Positions 12,201 to 24,200 of a stretch of DNA of 64,000 nucleotides are shown here, piece after piece. Under the pieces are notes generated by a model, which searched no databases, was not told where the DNA came from, and saw nothing but the letters and a program-made list of their open reading frames with translations. The position numbers were made by a program, and so were the translations under genes. Position 1 is the stretch's first letter; the number at the start of each line of letters is the position of its first letter. Origin of the DNA: Centropus unirufus (taxonomy: Eukaryota; Chordata; Aves; Cuculiformes; Centropidae); NCBI GenBank assembly GCA_013397695.1, contig VYZI01000086.1, forward strand, positions 1,764,600 to 1,828,599, written 5' to 3'.

Positions 12201-15200
12201 AGTGTGTTTTATATGTCTATGAGGGACGAGACTGTACCAATAAAAAAGGCACAAGGTTCAATATGGGGTACCCGCAACTAGAAATACTCTTTTCTTCCTT
12301 TCCTTTTTCAATGAATTCTCTTTATAAGTCAAAGAGAAGTGTGCACATATGAGCACTTGTATGCCCACTTGCTGTGCCAGCCCTGTGGCTATTCTATAAT
12401 GCTCTCTTCCCTTGCATTCAGTGTCTTTTATTTTTGCTGCTGTGCTATGTTTGCCCTTCCACTCTGGTTTAGCACTGTGCCTGCAGCTTTCTGACCAAAA
12501 CTTTCCATTTGGAATTATTTGGCTGGCTTAAATCTTGCTCCAGCTCCACGTGATACAAGGTACAGTCATTTGGACCTTCTCTTCTGCTCTGTGGCACTGC
12601 GGTTTTCTTTACAATTACATTTTTTTGTGCCATTTGACTGCAGACTCAGTCACTTTGAGCTACCCTTTATGTTGCAAATGCACTAGCTCTTCCTCCTCAA
12701 TTTTTTTACTGCTTTTTTTTTCTTAGTCCCTTAGTCAGGGGGCTGATCAAGTATAAGCAGAACTGGGTTTATAGTGATTGTTGTAACACGATTCTCTGCA
12801 GCACTGCTTCTATTGCCAATGGTTTTGTGGAATGCCAGTTTTAATGGATGTGCTCAGCTGAAACACAAATACTCCATGAAAAAGTTATTTTAGGTCTTCA
12901 AACCAAATCAGATTTTTCTACACATAGTTAAAAAACATAGTGCCCTAGACAGAAAAGCCCATCCTCAGCATTTTCTGTATGACTTGGGTCAAGATTATAA
13001 AAAAAGGTTTGTTTGTCATGTGTCATAGATCAGCATCAACTGATCCTGGAGGCTCTCTTCACATTTCTCAGGCCTGAAACTGCTGCAGCTGCATAGTGTC
13101 TTGGTGCTTTCAGGATTCTTGCACAGGTTTCTTGCATGCAGAATGTTTTCCTATCCTGGCTAATGAAATAGAGGTGTCTGGACTTCATACTCAAGGAAAC
13201 AACACTACAAAAAATTTATGTGACATATTGTGGCCTCCAAAGTTCTTTCCTTTAGCAGATGATTATAAATTCATGTTTAATAAAACCATATCCAAGTCAA
13301 AGACCCTTCACCTTTTTTGCAACATGATATCTATTCTCTTAGCAATCTGTAGCCACGGATGAAAGAAATGTGAATAGCCAGGTCCTAATTTCCTGATGCT
13401 CTAACTCTCTCTAAATTCAGAGGAGTAATTGTGGTAAAGAGCTGACCTTCTTATATTTATGGCCAATTTGGTTTCTCTGGGTTATTTTCTGTGTGATTCT
13501 TGGTTTCACAGAAGGTCTATGCAGCAGTGTTACATGGGAGATGGGGAATATCTTGGCAGTGTGGCTAGTTGAGTTCCCTGGGACACATCAGACCTTGGAA
13601 ATTACGTATCTGGTGAGCTCCCCATGGGGAAGAATGCAGAAGAGTTTCACAAACTGGTTACCAAATATGTTCCCCTGTTAAGAAAAATATTTGTTCTGAT
13701 GGAAGAAATAGCATCTAGGCAGCTAAAAAATTAACTGAGGTGCAATCTGTGGATTTCAAACTGGATGGGTAAATGCCTTGGGAGAGAGAGTGGTGCTGGT
13801 ATAAACACACTGAGATAGTCTTGCTACAGACTAAAGAATGAGACAGATATAAATCATCTTGCCTTTTCTAACTTTGGGGAAGCAACCCCTATCAAGAATA
13901 ACAAATAAAATCCTGAAAGCAGTCAGGAAGTCACATTTACTGCCTGTATCTGCTCCTGTGTCTTATGCAGAGCTGCAAGAGAATTTGCCACCTTCTTTGT
14001 GAATGTCAACGTCACATCTGAGCCTCATGAAGTCTCCGCACTCTGGTTCCTGTGGTATGTGAGGCAGTGTGGGGGCACAGCCAGGATTTTCTCTATCACC
14101 AATGGGGGCCAGGTACAAAAGTCTCATTTTCTTCCTCCTCTCTTGAAACCATAAAGAGCAAGCAGAGTCTTGTACCCATCAAAGCCCTACAATTAAGGAA
14201 AAGAGGATAAACAACCAAGTGCATGGGGCACTGGGAACAGTCATGTTTTCATGGAGTGGAACAGCCATCTCAACTAACACTGTACAATGAGGAATTTTAT
14301 TAGCTAAGTTTTGGCATAAATTTGGACAATTTACTCATTTTTTCCCACATTCACTTCAGCACAGTCCTTCTGTAGCTGTTTTGCTGTTTTCTTGCCGATT
14401 TGTTTTCTCTGGGATACTTGGCACATTTTGGATGTTTTTAAGAGTTCAAAGCAAGTGTAATTGAGTGAAATATGGTTTTTTGGCATTGAAGCCTCTAATG
14501 ACAAGAGTTGGAAGTAGATAGCAAAAGGCCCTTCTTCCTTGGGACAACTCATGTGGCTGCATGTTTTGAGTTACTTCAGGCTATTTTTCACCTTGGTCAT
14601 GGCAGGTGCCTGGTTGCCTGCAGAACATAATAGTTTTCATGTGATTGTTCTGGATGAAGTTTCAGAAGAGGAGAGAGGAGGCTATCAAAGTAATTTGGAT
14701 GTGTATGATGTCAGCACTCTTTTCTGGCCTGCTACCTCAGTTAATGCAGCCTCAGAAAGCACGTGCAGCATTTCAGAATGCCAACAACAGGCGTAGAGAG
14801 AATTCCATACAATTCCAAATGTGCTGGGATAGAGAGGCATGAAGAGAAGTTGCCTGGAGAAGTGCAAGATCTCTATCAACAGCTGTCCGCTGGGGTATGA
14901 ATAGACAACCGTGTGTCAGGAGGGTTGTAAATACAGCTAATGCTGGTCTGAGCAAGAGCAAGACCCAAGAACCTTCCTTCTCAGGAGCCCCTCAGTCACA
15001 TCTGCTGTCCCATGTCAGCAGCTGCTAGCTCTTGCAGCAAGAATTAAAAAATAAAATAAATCCCAAAGTACACAAGCTAAACAAGACATGTAGAGAGGGG
15101 AAAGCTAGCTTGGGAAGAGCACTTTCTTTGCTTTTCTGGATAGGGCAAGCTGTCTTGGTTTCTACCATCATTCCCTCTCCTCTCACCCCAATCAAATTCA

Positions 15201-18200
15201 GTTGAGCAAAACCACGAAGGATTTCTGACTTAGCAGCGATGGCAAGTCTTATAAAACTTCTTCAGGCAGCCTTTTCAGTCTTTCAGCACAAGACTTTGTT
15301 TATCCTTTCCAACCTGCCAGTACCAACATCTCATATATAAACTGAGCTGCTTGATGTAATGCTAGTCGCTGGTAGATAAAAGAGGGTTAGTGTTTCCCCT
15401 GTGCCTTTGCACAGGAATCATAAGGAAATATGTGTCAGAGATTGTGCTTTTTTCCAGACAGCAATGTCTTCGTGTCATCCCAGGGACAGATAAAGCTCAT
15501 TGCCTGCTGTACTCAAGGCCAGACCCAGTTAAAGATCTGTCTTGCTTCTGAGCTGGCCCAGGTTTTTGCTGAACAGATGCAAGCTGGTGTCTTTGTCACA
15601 CCGAAGGGTTTTAGTAGTACCATGTTGGGTAAAATACAGAAAACCTCTATTTAATGAAGTGATATGTTTATATTAGCTAGAATAGCGGCACTATATGTGT
15701 TTGTTCTCTAGGTTTCAGGAGTCTTTAAGCTGTCGAATTGAGGAAACCATTGCAAAAGTGGCTTAGGTAGCAATCCCCGCTGCCTCTGCTCTTCTGAAAG
15801 TGTGGGCCCCTTTAGGCATCCTTAGGACTTGCAGATTTGATCTGGTGTTTCTTGATTGTGAGCAAAAATTATACTCAATGTCATTGTGATTAATGCTGGT
15901 GATATATTGTTTGTGTTTTTCTTTTCTGTTTGGTTTTTTTTTTTTTTTTAGGAGAGAAAATTTAAAGGGGGTTCTGGTCAGATATCAGAGAAAATAAAGG
16001 AACGCCTCAAAGGCAGAGTTAAACTGGAGAGACCTGTGGTCCGTATTGATCAGACAGGTGATAATGTCATTGTGGAGACTCTAAACCATGAGTTATATGA
16101 GGTAATTTGATCAGAATAAAAGTAGAGTATGCATTTAGTGGGGGAATACATCTGCCTCTTAGCCTGATGTAATCAGAAAGTACCCATTTGTGTGTGTCTA
16201 TTTCTTGGATCATGCTCTGTGAAATCTGCTTTACAAATTTATTATGACTGAGTCTCATCTTGGTGTTCTCCTAATTAGTTTCTGTCGTTACTTTGCCTTT
16301 TATGCCTTAACTTTTTCTGTGATTATATATTTTTATATTTCACTTCTACACTGAGACCATTTCAAAGAAAGAAAAAATAACATTCCTGTTCACATCTAAG
16401 TTTGAAATGTCTTTTTTTTGTTCTACAAAACAGAAACTCCCTTAGTAAGATTTTTCCCCTGTGCAGTGACACTGTGAAACACTACATCAGTGCATGACTA
16501 CCTGCAGTGGCACCCATGGGGCAGCAGCTCCTTTCTCCACAAAGAGCTCAACCTGCCACGTGGGTTTGTGTGGGACCATCACTGCAAGAATCTCGTCTCA
16601 CTGGTGGCAGTGTTTGAAGGATATATGGAGAAAGCCAGCAGACAGGGAAGGAGCAGTTTGGCATAGAAGCAAGTCTAAGGATGTCCTGGAGGAGGGACTG
16701 TCTCTCTCCTCATGGGATTTTTACATCCCAGAGTTAAACTACTGGCTTCTCCCTCCATGCTGGCTGAGTGGCATCCAAGTCTGAGGAGACAGGCTTCCTG
16801 CACTCAGTGGCCCCACCAGCCTGAGTGTGCCTGAGAGCAGGAGTGTCTGCTCTGATTTAGTGTCACCCTGAGCCTTGAAGCAGGGCATCCCTCATCCCTC
16901 CAGTCAGACACAGGACTTGTGAGAGGGATGGAGTGTGTTTAGGAAAGCTGAAAAGACCATCAGTCTTGCTTGTCCAGAAGTAGCAACCTGTGAACATGCA
17001 AAAAAGTGTTTGGTTGTATTTTTATAACAGCTTCTAATTTGGGCAAATGTGCATCATCTTTTCTTGGGAATTATAAAAAGCAGTTTTACCTATGACTTAA
17101 AATCTGTTTTGTCCTATTTCCCCACCTGTCTCCAGCCAAGTTTCAACTCTGGTCCAGTAGTGTCCAGAAAGCTGTCAAGAATCATCTAGTCACAAAACAT
17201 TGTGTTTTTCCCAGCTTCTTTTATCTTTTTTTCTAAGATGACAGAATTATTTTGGTCACTTGGAAATATCTGTGTGGGAATGCCAGATTGCAATGTCAAG
17301 TGTGGGAAAGCGGTTAACAGCAGAGAATCTTTCAGACGCGTCCTGCAGGGTGAACTTGGTGAGACACAGCACCTTGTCTGTAATGACTTGTGATTTACAT
17401 TTCAGGGCAAGTATGTGATCAGCGCTATCCCTCCAATCCTGACAACAAAGATTCATTACAAACCAGAACTGCCATCAAAGCGAAACCAGTTGATTCAGCG
17501 GATACCTATGGGGTGTGTCATAAAATGCATGGTCTACTACAAGGAAGCCTTCTGGGAGAGGAAGGGTATGTTGGGAAAGTGAAGGACTTGGGAGTTCCAT
17601 GCTACATAAATTTTGAAACTCTGCTGTCTATCAGGGAATATATCCAAGATGGAGGTTAAATGTGCAAAACTCCCAAACAAAACACACAGAGAAATGAAGG
17701 GTAAATCTCCTTAAAAAGGAGAGCTCTTCTTCCAAGCTTGAGTGGACCCCTTGTCCCAAAGATGAGTCCAGACCCAAACAGCATCTGGAATCTCATTGAT
17801 GCTGGCTGAGGAGGGAGGACTGAGGACCAAGCAGTTTCCCTGGGAAGTATTGCTGAAACTTGCAGTGCACATAAGCAGTGACCCTGCAGCAGCTGGGCCC
17901 CGCTCCTCCCTGCCAGGGACAGAGTTAGGGCACCCAAAACATGTTCACAGCAAATGACAAGGAGAGCTTAAGGTGTAAGCAAGACCTTTCCTTGTTTTTA
18001 ATGCTCTGTCCTAAAGATTTGATATCTCAGAGGCCTGGAAAAAGTAAGTTAGTGTTTTTGTTTACCTAAAGATATTTTTTTCCCTGTGCTGCAGCATCAC
18101 GTGTTTCTCAGCTTTGACTGATACAGCTTCCAGAACTATTTGTGTGGACAGATTAATATCCTCTTCCTATGTAATAATACTGAGAGTTGCACTGAGCAAG

Positions 18201-21200
18201 AATATTATGAATCTAAAGAATATTTTGCCTGTTTCAGGGCATAAACTGGCTACTGGACTTAGAAAGAAATGTAGGCAGGTTTATACATTTTTATCTATAT
18301 GGGAATTTTTGCCTTTTCATCTGGAACAGGTACTGATGTGATACTAGATTAGATACCCCATGTTTCGGCTGCATTACTGTTATGGGGCACCATTCCTGAC
18401 AGTCTTATTGACAGTAAAATCAATATAGGGTTTAAATTTGAGCCCTCAGTGACCAGATATAATTACACTAGGTTTTTCAGCTGCTCTTGTTTTGGCCAAA
18501 GTTACGCATGGAATGAACCATCATAGTTCTTGCTAGATCCTTTTATTTTTGGTGTTTACTGCCAGAAATATAAAGGGCCAAAGGGACTTGCAGCAATCCC
18601 CAGAAATTCCTTGCTAAGTGATAATGGAATTTAAATATGGCTTTTATAAGTCTGTGTAAAAAATTTCCCAGAGTTGGGGAAGAGGGAAGAGAGAAAAGAG
18701 ATTGTTACAAAACCACTTCAGACATGTAGGTATTATTGATGATGAAGGAACTAATATAAAAATGGATAATTTTCTTTGCTCATTGCTGTCAGAAGAAGGG
18801 ATGATCATCAGCAAGTTTCTCTGACAATAATTTTGTTTTCTTTTCCTCTCTTAGGTTATTGTGGTTGCTTCATCATTGAGGATGAAGAGTCTCCAATTGG
18901 GATAACTATAGATGACACAAAACCTGATGGATCTTTCCCTGCCATTATGGGGTTAGTAGCTTCTAGCCCATACTTACAGATGTGTATTTCTTTCTGCTCG
19001 AAGGACGAGGACAGAGAGGGGAAATGGCCAGGTTACATGAGTTGTGCCCATTCCTACAGTCTTCATAGATGGAGGAGAGCACTTCTGACAAGCCTCTTGT
19101 GCCTCCGTAGTCCAAATAAACTTTTAGGTGAGGCTTCTGCTACAGATAGCCTAACACAAAGGAGGTGGTTGTGAAGAAACTGCTGAATTCTGTTGTAGTT
19201 CATTTTAAGCATTCAGTTGATGGTTTTCTGTCGTGTACTAGATTTAGAAATAAATCCCTTTCCTACCTAGCTTTCTGAGGCTGTATTCTGCTCATGATAG
19301 GCCTTGTATTTAGCGCCTCGCCCAAAATGAGAATGCAGTTGTCCAAGAAATCTCATTTGCCTCCTCTCCTTATTGAGCTGAGTGGGAAAACAAACATCAG
19401 CTGGTGGCTGAGCAGGACAGCAGCTGTGCAGTGAAGAAATCATGATTTCGAAGAAACTGCCAAGTAAAAAAGTTGCAGTTGGGAAAAACATGGGGAGATA
19501 CATAACAGCATTGACTGGCCTTTAAAAAAGTTTAAGCCAATATGAATAATCAATCTTCGCAAATATTTCCACTGTAATCTGAGTGGAAGCTGCCAAAAAA
19601 AAAAACCCCAATGTGTTAGGCAACTACTCCTTAAATATCTGGCAAGGAAAGCCTGCCACTTCTGCTGAACTGAATGCGTTTATGCGCATGTTCAAGGCTT
19701 AAAATCTTCCACGACCTGAGAACAATAGGCATTCTCCAAACCCCCTAGGGCAGTCTCCTGCTTTCACCTTGTGGATTTATGCAACTTCCCAAAAGAGTAT
19801 GGGAATATACTTTGTCTCCCAGGTATCACCACTAAGATCAGATAAACCAGTCACCAAATCTGTTTCCTTAAAGCTGAAGAAATATTAATACCAGTTCTTA
19901 CAGGACTGGTCCATGCCTCTGTGCAGTGCTTGTCCGAGCAGCAGGCTTCCATCAATTACTAACACCAAATGCCATTGGCAGTAGTACGGCCAGCTGTCTG
20001 CAAGACTTCAAAAGCCCAGGAAAACTCAGTCTGTGTCCTTTTGAATGAGACCTAGGTATAGAAGGGAGGCGTGCAGGCTAGTTTGCTGGACACTGTCATC
20101 TCTCCACCCATTTCGGATATAATTTTGCTCTTCTGAGCCAGCAGGGATGGAGAATTATTCCCACACAGTAAAATGAGACCAGCGCTGGCAGTTCTGAAAA
20201 CACTTGCAATCTGCAACTTTCTCATCTGGTAGCTGCCAGGGAGTCCTCTGCGCCTGCACCCTGGGAATGCCTGCTCTCTTTCTCAATTAGAGTATCCCCA
20301 GGTTACTCTGAACAGGCCTTTTCACCTGTGTGACCTATAATTATTAAGTGATGAACGATGATAAAAAAATGCCAAGGCCATTACATACTGGTAAAGTGCT
20401 TTGCCCATCTTTTTTTTTCAGAGTTATTTCAAGCATGAGCTTGTGAATCAGCTGGGGTGCTGACACTGTGATATTTATGTGCCATATTTTTCTTTTCAGT
20501 TTCATCCTTACCAGAAAGGCTGTTAGACTGGCCCATCTCAGTAAGGAAGAAAGGTGAGAGTTCAGAGACCTTTAATATTTCAGAAATAAGTTAGTTCTCT
20601 GGGCTGATTCCCCACAGGAATAAATGTGTGGATACGTGTATGGACATGCACGTAGAAACATGCACCGGGCAACTACCAGTACTGGAAATTGGGACAAAAA
20701 CTGACCTTTTAGCAAGACACTAATGCTAATATCCATCCAATTCTGGGTATTTCTGTTTCCAAATCCTGCTCACACTTCCAGGTTATAATTTATCAGTTCT
20801 GTGTTGCTATGTGAACTGGGAAGTTTTTCTGAAGACATTCCCAGGCTGCATCCCCACCAAAAGATGCTTTATCCCAGGGGTGTAGGGAGTGCTTCCCTGT
20901 GTAGTTTTGGATAGTTTTCACATTCAGACTGGGTGATACAATTTTTAAGCTTCTGTGTTTACAGAAGTATGGTTTCTTCATTATTATGTGAAATGAACAA
21001 ACAGTACTTTCTAAATGTGATTTTTGGTTCACATGGAAGCAAAAGAGGAGTTCTGCTTGGGGATGTGAGTGGCATTCTTGAGTTCATATTTTGTTCTCAG
21101 CTCTTGTAAATCTGTAGGGATTTCATTGATTTATATTGCTTCTTTTCTGGTCTTACACCAGTGAACTTGAGAATGAATTGGATCTGCATCCTAAAATAAC

Positions 21201-24200
21201 AGTACAAAGATTTGGTTTTTTTAGAGCTCATTGCCAAATCAACCTTCATTTCCCATTACCCGTGTCCATTTTGGATGTCACATTTTGGCATCAGCTTTTT
21301 AAATGTGTAGGTTTAGATATGAACTTGAAATCAGACTTAAAACCAAAGCCAAACCCAACTTTCTTTACAATTTATTGCAATGAATGTAATTTTTGTTTGT
21401 TAGAAGAACAATCGGTGTGAGGTTTTTTCCCATCTTTTTATTCACTGACTGATTTTATTTTTATATAGAAAGAAGAAGATCTGTGAGGCATATGCCAAGG
21501 CAATGGGGATGGAAGAGGCTTTACATGTAAGAAATAAATGCCTGTTTTTACCTCTGTTGTGCAGTAATGTTGCTTCTTTGTTCTGGAAGGTGAAGCAAAA
21601 TTTCCTGGTGCCTAAAATGTGTACCCCAAATTGTATGTTGTGCCGTACAATTTGTACTCCCAAGGGGAGGGCAGCATCGTGCTGTACAGGAAGAAAGGAG
21701 CTGCCAGTCTCACTCTTAACAACAAAGGAAAAGGCAGAGCATGGTTTTATTTCTGCTGTCATTTTCTCATGGGAGTCTAGTGCTTCTGTGAAAATGCAAA
21801 GATTTGGTTTGTGCAGCATTAGCCAGCTGACATTAGCCAGGTGACATGACTCCTTTGACAGGTGTTTTTAGCTTGTTTTTTCCCTCTTCAAAAGAAGTTT
21901 GATTTTATTTGCCAATTTCTCTTCCATTGTTTCATTCTCTAATGTTTTCTAAAACTTACAGCCTGTGCATTATGAAGAAAAGAACTGGAGCCTGGAGCAG
22001 TATTCAGGGGGTTGTTACACAGCCTACTTCCCACCAGGCATAATGTATTCTTATGGAAGGTAAACCAGAGAATGCTTTGCTTTTGAATTTACATTTCTTA
22101 GCTTGTGTACAATTATATGCTTTATGAAACAAACTTATGGCATATGTCGGATATTGGGGGAAATCTAACGCTCTTTCAGCTCCCCTACTCCCCAGCCAAC
22201 AAGGATCTTCCTATTAACTTTACTAAGAGCAGAGTTTCTCTTGTGATTTTCAAGGAAACAATGCACTGTCACAATGAGACCTGCTAGAGGCAGGAAAGCT
22301 TTCCCCAGTAGGGTTATTTACAGTATTTGCTGCTACACAGCATTTGCAGTGGGTCCCTTTAATGCTTTCTTAGACCTTTAGGGTTCATGTCTTGGACCGA
22401 TGAGAGTCTCCACTGACTGTGTAAGTGAAGGTTCTGGTGAGGCCTGTTGAGCGAGATCACATGCGGAAGACACAAAATCCTTACATGAAAACTCATTCTC
22501 CTCTCTCACCTAGCAAAACCTCCCATGCCCACCCCATGTATAACTGCTGTATTCCTAAAAGAATGTGTTAGATAATACTGATTAGTGCTAGGTAAATCAC
22601 CGAAAAGCATGTGGAAGGCATGGTCCAGCACATAGCAGGAACAACCGGCCAAATCTTGTTTCCATAGCCAAAAACCAGACAAACCATGTAGCGCACCTCG
22701 CACTTTAGTGTGTCCATCATGGAGGTGCAACTTCCCACAGTGCCAAGAAGCAAGCGGGAAGAAGTCAGCCCTTGTGCAACTACTGCTGTTGTGATTTATC
22801 TGGATGCTTGAGTAGGGATGGGAGAGGCTCTGACCTGGGAAAGCTGGTGTCAGGCAGACAAGGAAAACCTAATCAGGGATTTAAGTGATTAATTAAGTGG
22901 GAGCTCCTAGAGCAAACATAGCTCTGTGGGAAAGTGAGTTCATTATCTATGGCTGGGTTGACCAGGATACTTGTATAGTGTTGCGTTGGCTGAAAGGCTG
23001 GTTTAAATGACTGTACAGGGTGAATGTAAGTCCGAGTGCTGAGGCCTTAAGCTGCCGTCCTCTTTTGGCAGGCTGCAAATAGAAGCTGGTATTAGTGACT
23101 CAACACTGCAAAAACATCATTCACATCCCATTGTAATGGCAGGGTAACACGAAGCTGCTATGCAAAGGACATCAATCTATCAGCTGCATTGGAGAGCTGG
23201 AATCTGTTAGGTTTATTCCTTATCCTAGCACTGAAACAAGGCTTATATTATTTTGCAAAGAAAGTGGGCACACTGATTTATGCCTTGGATTTTCTTTCTC
23301 TCAGATCTTGAGTTTTGTGTACAGAAGCAAGTGGGTGCTGCAGGGACAGCTTATTGCAACATGTTCCCCAGCCCATGTCTGCAGGAATTCTGGAGAACTG
23401 AAGCTGAACACTCCATCAAGGCCCATAAATTGCTTTTTAGAAGGATCATCGCCTTCCTGTTACTTGTCATCTGACATTCTCCATTTGTTTTGAAGGATCA
23501 TTCGCCAACCTGTTGACAAAATCTACTTTGCTGGCACGGAGACAGCTACCCAATGGAGTGGGTACATGGAGGGGGCTGTACAGGCAGGAGAGAGAGCAGC
23601 CAGAGAGGTACAGATCATTGGTTTGCTTTCAATATCACTATTAGAAGGTTAAAAAGGATTAAGCACATCTTGGAGGGTCTGATTTTGTGCATCACACCCT
23701 GTAATTGTGCAGAGGCTCCTAGAATTGATGGGGAAGAATCCCAGAAAAAAAATGTGAACCAAAGATTTTATTTTTTTAAATACCCAAACTTTACTTAGTT
23801 TGCTATTGAATGAAGTCAAGTATCTTGCCCAAATCAGAATGTTATGCAGTGTGTTGCTGCTCTAGAGGCTTAAAACAAAGCTCATACTATATACTTCGTG
23901 TCTAAAGGTAAAACACCTTCCAACGTGATGCTGCCCTTAGATATACTACCACGATTTCTAACAAATTAATCGCTGTAAGTTTTAAAAGTCATTTAAGTCA
24001 TTACAAATGCTTGCAGCTATTTCCCATGCAGCATCAAGAAATCTAAGCATTGTTCTCTTTTTGATCTTTCCCTTCTGCTTCTCCTTTTACAAGAGTACTG
24101 TTAGCTCAACTTTATGAATTCATAATGGATGGCTCTGATAATACCTAAATCTCCTCAGAATGACACACATTGGGCTAGGTTCCCAGTGACAGTGAAGTCC

